A stretch of DNA of 19,315 nt from Candidatus Kaiserbacteria bacterium RIFCSPHIGHO2_02_FULL_54_11b (GCA_001781275.1 MFLH01000052.1:1-19315); one strand, 5' to 3'; positions 1 to 7,767 are shown, numbered from the stretch's first letter. Translations and numbers: made by a program. Notes: generated by a model not told the origin, from the letters alone.

Positions 1-732
1 AAGATTCGAGGTGATGGCGAACGCTCCGACGACACCGTCGAGCGAGAACGCGGCATCGAGTATGTTGAGGTAGACAAAGAGGGCGATACTGCTTTTGGCA
101 ACGACCATGCCCGCCTGCATCTCGAATGCCTGTGCGATACCCTCGATACCGATGAAGAGGATAACGCCGATAAGCCCCGCGACGAGAATGGTCGCCGCCG
201 AAAGCGGCACAAGGAAGGCGCAGAGCAGCAAGATCGCAAGCGTGAGTGCGACCTCGATCGCCTCGATGCCGCCCCAGCGGGAAAGATATTTCTCGATGAT
301 AACGATCCAATGCACAATCTTGCGGTCGTTGAAAAAATACTTGAGCGAGACGAGGAGCAGAAAGGCGCCGCCGAACGACGCGATAGCGATGTGTGCCGCT
401 TCGAGATAATGTCCATACTGCACCGGATCGAAGATCGCGAGGTTGAGCACGACGAGCGGCCCGAGTCCCGCAGCCGCCGCGACGATGAATATGGGGAGCA
501 CGAAACGCGTACCGAAGACGGCAACGGGTATGCCCCACTGCAGGAAGCGCTTCTGCCAGATCGGCTCCATCCGCTGGAGTACCTTGGCGTTCACGACCGC
601 GTTGTCGAAGGAGAGGGTCGTCTCCAAGACGGCAAGGAGCGCGACCGTAAAGAGCGCGGCCCATCCGCCCCAGATAAAAGCGGCGATGCACGCTGCAACA
701 GCGACAACAGTCGGAAAGATGAGGATTCCCAT
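1..732 (-). CDS. DUF475 / TerC-superfamily integral membrane protein (partial, C-terminus outside window)
   Basis: The reverse strand is open from an ATG at 732 to the window edge, giving 244 residues with no stop. The protein starts MGILIFPTVV and is a string of hydrophobic helices. Two acidic membrane motifs characteristic of DUF475 are visible: ETTLSFDNAVVNAKVL near residues 37-52 and DAAFSLDGVVGAFAI near 227-241. DUF475 members are relatives of TerC, which are thought to move or sense metal ions or to assist insertion of exported proteins; the precise role is unknown. Full members are roughly 340-390 residues, so about the last third is missing. No clear Shine-Dalgarno precedes the ATG. 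A possible CATAAT -10 lies at 773-778 on the reverse strand, with a weak TTGTAT about 15 nt upstream of it. The gene is divergent from the lpxC-like gene. Family call is confident, function is not. Confidence 0.88.
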   Translation of the reverse strand, partial: MGILIFPTVVAVAACIAAFIWGGWAALFTVALLAVLETTLSFDNAVVNAKVLQRMEPIWQKRFLQWGIPVAVFGTRFVLPIFIVAAAAGLGPLVVLNLAIFDPVQYGHYLEAAHIAIASFGGAFLLLVSLKYFFNDRKIVHWIVIIEKYLSRWGGIEAIEVALTLAILLLCAFLVPLSAATILVAGLIGVILFIGIEGIAQAFEMQAGMVVAKSSIALFVYLNILDAAFSLDGVVGAFAITSNL

Positions 733-821
733 ACGCGGGCATGGTACCACACGCTGTTTTTGCACGTAAGAAATTATGCTAAGCTCCCGACGGATACAAA
801 TCGTTCCTTCAGGAGGACGCG

Positions 822-1682
822 ATGCAAAGTCTGACTCTTAGAGAACCCGTAGTTGTTGACGGATACGGCTTCCTTGGCCAAAGGACCGGGATCCGACTCG
901 CTCCACGGAATCAAAGGGGCTGGTGTGTTCGTACGATGCACCCGCTCCTCGGCACATACGATCACGAGATATCTGTCGCACAAATACGCAACGGAGCCCA
1001 TTGCCTCTCAGTCGCCGGAGGGGCATGGGGAGGGTGGCGACTCGATATTGTCGAACACCTGCTGGCACTTCGGAGCGGCATGCACGTCGATGGCATCGTG
1101 ATATGTTTTCCTACACATGGCATACCCTACACGGGGCACGCCGAGAACTTCGTCAGAGCCGCAAAACCTCTCCTCGAAGAAGGGCCACAGCTCTCTGCGT
1201 ATACAACAACGCGGACAATACCGCGCATCTACACGGAAGACCGTGCCGGTTACGTCGAGTTCGAACCCGCCACGCGAGGAGGACTTGTCGTCCATGTATC
1301 GGTGGACTACAAGAAGCTCGGAGGCTACAGAGAGTTTGTGTGGGACTCTTCAAAAGACTCCTTCGAGGCGATCGCGAGTTCGCGCGGTGAACTCCGCCCG
1401 TCTTTGCGCCTCGTCCGACGAGCAGCCGTGGAGTTTGGATGGCCGCACAAGGGCGCGTTCGTTGATGCGCGAACTACTCCGGGTCCGCAATTCTTGCGTG
1501 AAGTACTGGAACATCGCGTCATCGACGCACTGGGAGCACTTAGCGTTGTGACGCCGGGTGGCGGGCACCTCATCGGTCGATACCGCTGCCACCGTGCGGG
1601 ACATGGTCCTGATACTCTCCTCGTGCGAGCGATCGCGCAGGGGCTCGTCGAGGTCCGCAACTCCACCAAGGTCGCAGCGTAG
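822..1682 (+). CDS. lpxC: LpxC-like UDP-3-O-acyl-N-acetylglucosamine deacetylase
   Basis: This 286-residue protein resembles LpxC, the Zn-dependent deacetylase that commits UDP-acyl-GlcNAc to lipid A synthesis in Gram-negative bacteria. Length (family about 300) and order of motifs agree. Seen directly: VEHLL at 77-81, giving the E78/H79 general base and Zn ligand; HRVIDALG at 231-238, giving Zn ligands H231 and D235; and RAGH at 258-261, giving the catalytic H261. Differences from typical LpxC are an Ala at 239 where the Asp that pairs with the catalytic His usually sits, and TGHAENFV at 104-111 in place of the usual DGSA-containing segment, so the acyl-sugar site is altered. The ATG is fixed by AGGAGG at 811-816, a strong Shine-Dalgarno. 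It is a single-gene unit ending in a strong terminator. No other lipid A gene is nearby, so the real substrate may be another N-acetylated sugar. Confidence 0.8.
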   Translation: MQSLTLREPVVVDGYGFLGQRTGIRLAPRNQRGWCVRTMHPLLGTYDHEISVAQIRNGAHCLSVAGGAWGGWRLDIVEHLLALRSGMHVDGIVICFPTHGIPYTGHAENFVRAAKPLLEEGPQLSAYTTTRTIPRIYTEDRAGYVEFEPATRGGLVVHVSVDYKKLGGYREFVWDSSKDSFEAIASSRGELRPSLRLVRRAAVEFGWPHKGAFVDARTTPGPQFLREVLEHRVIDALGALSVVTPGGGHLIGRYRCHRAGHGPDTLLVRAIAQGLVEVRNSTKVAA

Positions 1683-1709
1683 AAATCTCGATTGGCATCG
1701 ACCAAAACT

Positions 1710-1748
1710 GGCTACCTGCGCTCCGCGCGCAGGTAGCCAAGCTTTTTT
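1710..1748 (+). terminator. Rho-independent terminator of the lpxC-like gene
   Basis: A perfect 12-bp stem (1710-1721 with 1727-1738, GGCTACCTGCGC and its complement) closes a 5-nt TCCGC loop and is followed by six T at 1743-1748. It lies 28 nt after the lpxC-like stop codon. Confidence 0.95.
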
Positions 1749-1757
1749 CGTAAGACG

Positions 1758-1766
1758 TGATATAGT
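1758..1766 (+). promoter_or_regulatory. Extended -10 promoter for pnp
   Basis: TGA followed by TATAGT (1761-1766) makes an extended -10 element directly after the upstream terminator. No TTG-type -35 is seen at 16-18 bp. Transcription would begin near 1773 and give pnp a leader of about 90 nt that includes the imperfect palindrome at 1810-1827. Confidence 0.55.
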
Positions 1767-1809
1767 GTTCGGCATACAAGATAACCGTGGTGTTTGGATA
1801 GGCAGCTTG

Positions 1810-1827
1810 CCCTGAGCGTGTCGAGGG
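1810..1827 (+). repeat. REP-like imperfect palindrome in the pnp leader
   Basis: CCCTGAGCGTGTCGAGGG is a near match to the short dispersed palindromic repeat CCCTGAGC(n)TGTCGAAGGG that recurs in many bacterial genomes. The outer CCCT/AGGG pair, and flanking CAGC (1803-1806) can pair with GCTG just downstream (1834-1837), so a larger hairpin is possible in the pnp 5' leader. Only one copy is in this window, so dispersal cannot be tested here. Confidence 0.5.
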
Positions 1828-1862
1828 GTGGAGGCTGAAATCTAAACATCACCCAAAAGACA

Positions 1863-4040
1863 ATGGAAAAGAAGGTGTATTCTCTCGAGATTGGGGGAAA
1901 GACGATGTCTGCCGAGTTCAACGACTGGGCGGATCAGGCAAACGGTTCGGTTTTGGTGCGGTATGGCAACAGCGCGGTTTTGGCAACCGCTGTCATGGGC
2001 CGCGAATCGGACAAAGATTATTTCCCGCTCTCCGTCGAGTACGAAGAGAAGTTTTATGCCGCAGGTGCCATCCTCGGCTCGCGATTTATGCGCCGCGAAG
2101 GGCGCCCGTCGGACGAGGCGATTCTCTCCGGTCGCATCGTCGACCGCACCATACGCCCCTTGTTTCCCAAAGGAATGAAGAGAGAGGTGCAGGTCATCAT
2201 CACCGTACTGTCTATTGAGGAATACGACACCGACATCTTGGCGGTCAACGCCGCATCCCTTGCAATAGCGACCTCCGATATTCCGTGGAACGGACCCGTC
2301 TCATCGCTGCGCATCGGCCTTGAGGAGGGAAATGAGGCATTCATCGTGAACCCCACGTACAAACAGCGCGAAGAAGAGCTCCCACCGAAAGCGCTCATGG
2401 ATCTCACCGTCTGCGGAAAGGACAATCTCATCACCATGATTGAAGTGGGCGCACGCGAAGTAAGCGAATCGACACTCGAGAGATCCCTCGCGCTCGCAAG
2501 CGAGGAAATCGAAAAAATGCAGGCGTGGCAGAAAATGATTATTGCCGAACGAGGGAAGACAAAGTGGGAATTCAAGGCGCCGGAGGCGACGCCTGAGCTC
2601 ATCGCGACATTCGAGGAGCTCGTCAATCCAAAGCTCAAGGCTTCGGGCGGCAAACTACCGAAACAAGAACTCGGTCCGATGAAATCCGAATGGATGAAAG
2701 CGGCAACCGAGAAACTTCCCGATATGCCGAAAGGGCAAATTGATTCATACTACGAGGAGCGTTTGGATGCATTCGTGCACGAGCTCGCCATAAGTGAAGG
2801 AAAGCGTGTCGATGGCCGTGCCCTCGACGAAATTCGTCCGCTCTTCGCGCAGGCCGGCGGCGTTTCGCCCGTCATCCATGGCACAGGCATTTTCTATCGC
2901 GGAGAGACCCATGTCTTGGCGGCCCTGACCTTGGGCGGCCCCGGAGATGCACAGCTCCTCGATACGATTGAGAACCAAGATACGAAAAAGTCATTTATGC
3001 TCCATTACAATTTCCCGCCGTTCTCGGTAGGGGAAACAGGTCGCGTTGGCGGATTCAATCGCCGCATGACAGGTCACGGTGCACTCGCCGAGAAAGCACT
3101 GCGAGTCATGATGCCTTCGAAAGAAGCGTTCCCGTATACGGTCCGCATCGTTTCTGAGTGTCTCGCCTCCAATGGTTCCACCTCAATGGCCACGGTCTGT
3201 GCAGGCTCAATCGCGCTCATGGATGCTGGAGTCCCTATCACACGCCCAGTCGCGGGAATCGCGATGGGTATGATGTCTGACGGAAAGACACACAAAGTTC
3301 TCACCGATATTCAAGGCCCAGAAGACCATCACGGAGATATGGACTTCAAGGTAGCGGGCACGTCCGAGGGTGTGACCGCAGTCCAAATGGATGTGAAGGT
3401 AGAGGGCGTGCCGCTCAAAGTGCTCGCCGAAGCATTCGCGCAAGCAAAGAAAGCGCGTTTGCAGATTCTCGACGTCATCACAAAGGAAATCGCAGCTCCG
3501 CGCCCTGACATCAGCGAGCGCGCGCCGAAGATCCTCACTATTGTCGTCAAGAAAGACCAGATCGGACTCGTCATCGGTCCCGGAGGCAAAATGATCAATG
3601 GCATTCGTGAACGCACTCTAGCAGACGACATCACGATCGAAGAGGACGGAACGATATTTATCACCGGAAAAGGCGGTGCGGCCGAAGCAGCGCTCAAAGA
3701 GATCGCAGAGCTCACGCGTGAATACATGGTCGGCGACAAACTTGAGGGTCCGGTCGTCCGCCTTATGGACTTCGGTGCCTTTGTGAAGCTGGGGCCGACC
3801 GCAGACGGACTCGTACATGTCTCGGAGGTTGCTCCGTTCCGGATCGGTAAAATATCTGACGCGGTTGCGATTGGGGACATCGTCCCCGTGGTTATCAAAG
3901 AGATCGACGAGAAAGGAAGGTATAATCTGTCAATCAAAGCTGCCGATCCGGAATGGGCCGCACGCAAGGGGCTCAAACCGGATACGAGCGGCGGCGAATA
4001 CAATGGCGGACGAAACGAAAGACCCCGGAGGAAATTCTAA
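1863..4040 (+). CDS. pnp: Polyribonucleotide nucleotidyltransferase (PNPase)
   Basis: PNPase degrades RNA 3' to 5' by phosphorolysis and works as a trimer in the cytoplasm. At 725 residues the protein has the complete family architecture: first RNase PH domain (about 10-140, with the RRxGRPSDEAILSGR segment), helical linker, second RNase PH domain (about 310-535), KH domain (about 560-600, with IGPGGKMI) and S1 domain (about 620-690, with DFGAFVKL and GLVHVSE). Catalytic-site residues corresponding to E. coli D486, D492 and K494 are present as D488, D494 and K496 in the segment EDHHGDMDFK. The start ATG lacks a clear Shine-Dalgarno, although the first residues MEKKVYSLEIGGK fit the family N-terminus. 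The last 38 nt overlap the next gene, so the two are probably co-transcribed. Nothing is missing; this should be an active enzyme. Confidence 0.98.
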   Translation: MEKKVYSLEIGGKTMSAEFNDWADQANGSVLVRYGNSAVLATAVMGRESDKDYFPLSVEYEEKFYAAGAILGSRFMRREGRPSDEAILSGRIVDRTIRPLFPKGMKREVQVIITVLSIEEYDTDILAVNAASLAIATSDIPWNGPVSSLRIGLEEGNEAFIVNPTYKQREEELPPKALMDLTVCGKDNLITMIEVGAREVSESTLERSLALASEEIEKMQAWQKMIIAERGKTKWEFKAPEATPELIATFEELVNPKLKASGGKLPKQELGPMKSEWMKAATEKLPDMPKGQIDSYYEERLDAFVHELAISEGKRVDGRALDEIRPLFAQAGGVSPVIHGTGIFYRGETHVLAALTLGGPGDAQLLDTIENQDTKKSFMLHYNFPPFSVGETGRVGGFNRRMTGHGALAEKALRVMMPSKEAFPYTVRIVSECLASNGSTSMATVCAGSIALMDAGVPITRPVAGIAMGMMSDGKTHKVLTDIQGPEDHHGDMDFKVAGTSEGVTAVQMDVKVEGVPLKVLAEAFAQAKKARLQILDVITKEIAAPRPDISERAPKILTIVVKKDQIGLVIGPGGKMINGIRERTLADDITIEEDGTIFITGKGGAAEAALKEIAELTREYMVGDKLEGPVVRLMDFGAFVKLGPTADGLVHVSEVAPFRIGKISDAVAIGDIVPVVIKEIDEKGRYNLSIKAADPEWAARKGLKPDTSGGEYNGGRNERPRRKF

Positions 4041-5685
4041 CGACGACACAAAGCCGAAGGCGACTTCGGTGCCGCAACCGCAGCCACAGCAAAAATCCAT
4101 CCTGCCAGAGTTGGGCGAATCCGACGTGCGCATTCTCGAAGAGCACGTGACGCATGCAGCATCAAAACCCGCTCCGCCATCCCAACCAGAACCTCAGCAG
4201 GGCATGCCGAAGCCTAGCGAGCCGCCAGTGAGCACTGTGCCGCCCCCGCCGAGCGCACCGGCTGTACCAGAAAGTGTGCCTGAAATAAGACTTCCTCCTG
4301 CACCTGCAGCACCACCGCCGCCCACCCCTACACCTCCAAAAGCGACGACGCCTGCTCTGGTAATTCCGCCGCCGCAAATACCCCAATCTGATCCTATCGC
4401 CGAGGATGTGGGCCTTGTTCTTCCAGCACGCAATCCGGCTCCTCCTCCGGTCCCCATGCCACCGCCTGCCCCACCATCCGTACCGATCCCCACGCCGCCA
4501 CCAGCGCCAGCTCCTGCAGCACCTCCGGCCATGCCGCCTCCAATGCCGCAGACAGCGATCACGCCTAATCGAAATGTTCCTGCGATAGGTAACGATATTG
4601 CAAAAATCCTTGCAGACGTGAAGCTGCCCGAGCGCCGCGAGCCGGTGATCTCAGGTGAAAAAACGATAGCGGAGGCGCAAAAGAAATTTGATACAAGCAT
4701 CGTGGGCTCCGCGATGCACGACCCTGCGGATAAAGCTGCCGGAGCGGCGCCGGCCGCGAATACCGTGAGCCAAAGCGGACCAAAAGAAGCTGAAAAAAAC
4801 CCGAGCAGCGTCGCCGCTGTCCACACGCTAAAAAATGATCTTCAAGGTGTCGTTCAGGACAAAAAAATATCACTGGTAAGAGCCGTTTCCCTCGAAGAAG
4901 ACCGCAGGGCCCGCAAAGTGGCGCCGGTAGAAACGCCGGCCACACAGCAGCGTTCAAAACGGACATTCGCGATCATATTTACCACGCTTATTCTCCTGGG
5001 ACTCGGTGTCGCAGCGCTCTTCGGCGTTTTCTTCGTCATGAACCAATCACAGGCACCGCTCCCGACCGATACGAGCTCGTCGATACTTTTCGCAGAACAA
5101 AGCGTCCTGCTTCCGCTCGAGGGTCAATCTCCCGGCGACCTCAAACGCCTCCTCGAGTCAGGCCGCGCGGGCTCTGGTGGGGCGCTCGGTTCCATTACAC
5201 GCATTATCCCCGTGATCGTGGCAGCGTCCACTGACGATCCGGTACAAAACCGCGCTGCGACATTCGGAGAATTTATGACAGCCATCGGAGCACATCCGCC
5301 GGAAGAGCTCCTCCGTGCTCTGGGGGGCGATTTCTTCTTCGGAATACACACGGCCGACGAGAACGCTCCGCTCTTTGTTGTTCCCGTCACATCACACGAC
5401 CACGCGTTCGCAGCGATGCTCAATTGGGAAGAGGTCTTGAATGCTGATCTTGCCCCCGTATTCACCTTCGTCCCCACTCTCGCGTCCGACGCAAACGGCC
5501 TGCCAGTGCAGCGCACGTATCAAGATGTCGTTATGCGCAACTACGACGTACGCGCGCTCAGAGATGATGCGGGTGATATCCAGCTCTACTACTCGTTCCC
5601 GACACAAAATATCCTTGTCATCGCAGAAAGCCCGTATTCATTCACCGAAATACTGAGCCGTCTGCAGGCCGGCCGCAAACTCTAG
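4003..5685 (+). CDS. Proline-rich single-pass membrane protein, function unknown
   Basis: The ATG at 4003 (MADETKDPGG) was chosen over an upstream in-frame ATG at 3817, which would lie deep inside pnp and add a basic, unrelated 62 residues. The 560-residue product has a low-complexity N-terminus that is Pro/Ala/Val-rich from about 80 to 183 and contains at least seven runs of three or more prolines. A charged linker follows, then one transmembrane helix at about 322-346, preceded by basic RSKR. This predicts a cytoplasmic proline-rich tail and an outer C-terminal domain of about 210 residues (starting near SSILFAEQSVLLPL, with LLRALGGDFFFGIH further on). I recognise this arrangement as recurrent in Parcubacteria but know no assigned function. 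Translation of the PPP runs would be expected to depend on EF-P. Overlap with pnp implies coupling; no strong terminator follows. Confidence 0.85.
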   Translation: MADETKDPGGNSNDDTKPKATSVPQPQPQQKSILPELGESDVRILEEHVTHAASKPAPPSQPEPQQGMPKPSEPPVSTVPPPPSAPAVPESVPEIRLPPAPAAPPPPTPTPPKATTPALVIPPPQIPQSDPIAEDVGLVLPARNPAPPPVPMPPPAPPSVPIPTPPPAPAPAAPPAMPPPMPQTAITPNRNVPAIGNDIAKILADVKLPERREPVISGEKTIAEAQKKFDTSIVGSAMHDPADKAAGAAPAANTVSQSGPKEAEKNPSSVAAVHTLKNDLQGVVQDKKISLVRAVSLEEDRRARKVAPVETPATQQRSKRTFAIIFTTLILLGLGVAALFGVFFVMNQSQAPLPTDTSSSILFAEQSVLLPLEGQSPGDLKRLLESGRAGSGGALGSITRIIPVIVAASTDDPVQNRAATFGEFMTAIGAHPPEELLRALGGDFFFGIHTADENAPLFVVPVTSHDHAFAAMLNWEEVLNADLAPVFTFVPTLASDANGLPVQRTYQDVVMRNYDVRALRDDAGDIQLYYSFPTQNILVIAESPYSFTEILSRLQAGRKL

Positions 5686-5703
5686 CGCAAGAGCCGGACA
5701 CTT

Positions 5704-5712
5704 TGCTATACT
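5704..5712 (+). promoter_or_regulatory. Extended -10 promoter, leaderless start of dksA-like gene
   Basis: TGC plus TATACT (5707-5712) forms an extended -10 whose last base is 7 nt before the ATG at 5720. Transcription would start at or within a base or two of the start codon. No convincing -35 is seen. Confidence 0.7.
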
Positions 5713-5719
5713 CTGGGAC

Positions 5720-6082
5720 ATGAAACACATCACCGAAGAACAGCTCGAAGAATTACGCGGGGCTTTGGGCGCGGAGCGCGATTCGGTCGAGGAAGAATTG
5801 GCTACGTACGGTCGCGTACAGAATGATGCCGGTGATTGGCAGGGGAGCACGAGTGTCGACGGTCAGGAGCCCGACCCGAATGATGCCGCGGACCAGATCG
5901 AGGAGTTGGCCGTCAATGTCCCGCTTGTAGAAGAGCTCGAGAAACGCCATCGGGATATCGTGGACGCACTCGAGAAAATGGAAGATGGCACCTACGGCAT
6001 CTGTGAGGGGGGCGAAGAGGAGATTCCGTTCGATCGCCTTGAGGCGAATCCTGCCGCGCGCACGTGCGTGCAACACGCCTAA
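5720..6082 (+). CDS. DksA/TraR-family transcription regulator with degenerate zinc finger
   Basis: The 120-residue protein has the DksA/TraR plan: an N-terminal helix, a coiled-coil with an acidic tip, and a C-terminal zinc-finger region YGICEGGEEEIPFDRLEANPAA (described from 92 to 113). The tip motif D52-x-x-D55-x-A is present, the segment by which DksA reaches through the RNA polymerase secondary channel, so modulation of initiation is a reasonable inference. The metal site is incomplete: C95 and C116 remain, but the partners expected at 98 and 119 are Gly and His. It may bind zinc weakly through C95, C116 and H119, or fold without metal as in Cys-poor DksA variants. There is no Shine-Dalgarno; the TATACT box sits 7 nt upstream, implying a leaderless mRNA. 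A strong terminator follows, so it is a single-gene unit. Confidence 0.88.
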   Translation: MKHITEEQLEELRGALGAERDSVEEELATYGRVQNDAGDWQGSTSVDGQEPDPNDAADQIEELAVNVPLVEELEKRHRDIVDALEKMEDGTYGICEGGEEEIPFDRLEANPAARTCVQHA

Positions 6083-6104
6083 ATCTCATTCACATATGTG
6101 CAAC

Positions 6105-6135
6105 GCGGCGGCGCCTGTGGGCGCCGCCGCTTGTT
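6105..6135 (+). terminator. Terminator of the dksA-like gene, touching the comM promoter
   Basis: An 11-bp all-GC stem (6105-6115 with 6120-6130) closes a TGTG loop and is followed by TTGTT. The T tract is also part of the TGTTAGAAT extended -10 of comM, so the two signals overlap. Confidence 0.85.
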
Positions 6136-6140
6136 AGAAT
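6132..6140 (+). promoter_or_regulatory. Extended -10 promoter, leaderless start of comM
   Basis: TGT plus TAGAAT (6135-6140) ends 6 nt before the comM ATG at 6147. The position where a -35 would lie is occupied by the GC-rich terminator stem, so recognition would rest on the extended -10. Confidence 0.65.
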
Positions 6141-6146
6141 TGCACG

Positions 6147-7703
6147 ATGGGGGAGAAGCAGAAAATCGCTTCCGGATTCGCGCGCGTCTTCGGCGCGCAG
6201 CCGATGCTGCCAAAAGGTACTGTCGTCTCGGTAGAGTGCGACATCGTGAAAGGCTTACACGCCTACACGATTGTTGGCCTGCCTGACAAATCAGTGGAGG
6301 AGGCAAAGGACCGCATCGCCGCCGCGATAAAGAATACCGAATTCGGGGGAGAAGAACTCGAGTCGCCCAAACGCAGCAACAAGAAGATCGTGCTCTCTCT
6401 CGCCCCTGCAGCGCTCAAAAAAGAAGGTGCAGTTTTTGATCTGCCGCTTGCTCTTTCATTTCTTCTAGCCTCCGAACAGATCCGCTTCGACCCGACAGGC
6501 AAGATGTTTGCGGGGGAGCTCTCGCTCGACGGTACGCTCTCTCCCATCCTTGGATGTCTTTCGATCGCATCGGCCGCGCGCGACGCCGGATTTACCGACC
6601 TCTACGTTCCGGAAAATAACGCCGCGGAAGCATCGCTCATTTCCGGATTGCGCGTGCATCCGGCTTTCTCTCTCGCCGACGTGCTCGAGCAACTCACAAA
6701 ACCCGATACAAAGAGATCCGTTCGACGAGCACCTCCTGTGCACGTGCACGACGACACGGCGCTCGACGAGATCCGCGGGCAGGCCAGCGCCAAGCGCGGA
6801 CTCATTATTGCAGCAGCGGGCGGACACAACATCGCGCTCTATGGTCCACCGGGTACGGGGAAAACCTTGCTTGCCCGCGCAACCGTCTCGATCCTCCCCG
6901 ATCTATCCGAGGAAGAGATGATAGAGGTGACGACCATCCATTCGCTTTCGGGCACTCTAAGCGGGCACGCGATATTTCGGCCGCCGTTCCGCTCTCCCCA
7001 CCACACCTCGTCGTACGCCGCACTCATTGGCGGCGGCTCTACGGGCATCCGCCCGGGCGAAGCAACGCTCGCGCACCGCGGAGTTCTTTTTACTGACGAG
7101 TTCCCCGAGTTCCACCGAGATGTCATCAATGCTCTGCGCGAGCCCCTTGAGGATCGGGTAATATCCATCGCTCGCGCACATGGCTCGGCGATATTTCCTG
7201 CAAATTTCATGCTCATCGCCGCCTTGAACCCGTGCCCCTGCGGATTTTGGGGGACACAGCGGTGCCGTTGTATGCCGCACCTCGTAGAAAAATATCGGAG
7301 AAAAATTTCCGGTCCAGTTGCCGACCGTATCGACATGTGGGTCTCCGTAGGCGAAATGTCGCCCGAGACACTTTCGACGCAGAAAAAGGTCGGCTCGGGA
7401 GAGACGAAGCGTGCACGCGAGACGGTCGCGGCAGCCCGCGAGAGACAGCGTGCGCGATTCAAGGGTGTGCACAACACATCCACCAACGCCGACATGGGCC
7501 CCAAAGAGATCGAATCGCTCGCGGGGCTCACGCCAAAGGCGGAAGAAACGCTGCAGGGCGCGGCGCGCTCGATGAAACTCTCGCCGCGCGGATACCATCG
7601 CACTATCAAACTCGCGCGCACCATCGCCGACCTCGCCGCGAGTAATACGATTGAACCATCGCACATGTTAGAGGCACTCCAATATAGAGCCCGCGAATTA
7701 TGA
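6147..7703 (+). CDS. comM: ComM-type Mg-chelatase-like AAA+ ATPase (YifB family)
   Basis: ComM is a hexameric AAA+ helicase that extends branch migration when incoming single-stranded DNA recombines with the chromosome during natural transformation. The 518-residue protein is full length. An N-terminal ComM domain carries GLHAYTIVGLPDKSVEEAKDR (from about 35 onward, 18-20 residues typical of the family). The AAA core has Walker A GPPGTGKT at about 233-240 and Walker B LFTDEFPEF near 314-322. The family Cys cluster NPCPCG...RCRC precedes the SGPVADRIDMWV arginine-bearing segment, and the C-terminal domain has YHRTIKLARTIADL. No Shine-Dalgarno is present; the start is placed by the N-terminal family match and the -10 box 6 nt upstream. 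The final eleven codons, encoding LEALQYRAREL, reappear 100 bp downstream with synonymous changes (see repeats). Not linked here to other competence genes. Confidence 0.96.
   Translation: MGEKQKIASGFARVFGAQPMLPKGTVVSVECDIVKGLHAYTIVGLPDKSVEEAKDRIAAAIKNTEFGGEELESPKRSNKKIVLSLAPAALKKEGAVFDLPLALSFLLASEQIRFDPTGKMFAGELSLDGTLSPILGCLSIASAARDAGFTDLYVPENNAAEASLISGLRVHPAFSLADVLEQLTKPDTKRSVRRAPPVHVHDDTALDEIRGQASAKRGLIIAAAGGHNIALYGPPGTGKTLLARATVSILPDLSEEEMIEVTTIHSLSGTLSGHAIFRPPFRSPHHTSSYAALIGGGSTGIRPGEATLAHRGVLFTDEFPEFHRDVINALREPLEDRVISIARAHGSAIFPANFMLIAALNPCPCGFWGTQRCRCMPHLVEKYRRKISGPVADRIDMWVSVGEMSPETLSTQKKVGSGETKRARETVAAARERQRARFKGVHNTSTNADMGPKEIESLAGLTPKAEETLQGAARSMKLSPRGYHRTIKLARTIADLAASNTIEPSHMLEALQYRAREL
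7668..7703 (+). repeat. Direct repeat copy 1: last codons of comM
   Basis: Codons for LEALQYRAREL plus stop TGA at the end of the intact comM gene. It is repeated at 7768-7803, an offset of exactly 100 bp. The two copies differ at six sense-codon positions and in the stop codon. Confidence 0.95.
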
Positions 7704-7720
7704 ACCGAGCATATGTTCCC

Positions 7721-7751
7721 GATTTGTCCACGCATAGCGTGGGTACAAATC
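7721..7751 (+). repeat. Inverted repeat between the two comM ends
   Basis: GATTTGTCCACGC (7721-7733) pairs with GCGTGG-GT-ACAAATC (7737-7751) through a 3-nt ATA loop: 13 bp with a 2-nt bulge. A smaller TCCCC-TT-GGGGA hairpin follows at 7756-7767. There is no T run, so it does not look like a standard terminator. It could be an element end, a recombination site or a stabilising 3' hairpin on the comM mRNA. Confidence 0.8.
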
Positions 7752-7767
7752 GCAATCCCCTTGGGGA

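Noticed and set aside
310..834. 174-codon ORF on the forward strand opposite the DUF475 gene
   Set aside because: Very charged, repetitive composition and no start signal; the reverse strand codes for a convincing DUF475 protein.
3817..4002. Longer start for the proline-rich membrane protein
   Set aside because: The extra residues overlap the pnp S1 domain in another frame and look like random translation; ATG 4003 begins the plausible acidic N-terminus.
3329..4003. 224-codon reverse ORF across the pnp KH/S1 region
   Set aside because: Shadow of highly conserved pnp codons; Ser/Pro/Ile-rich composition typical of antisense frames.
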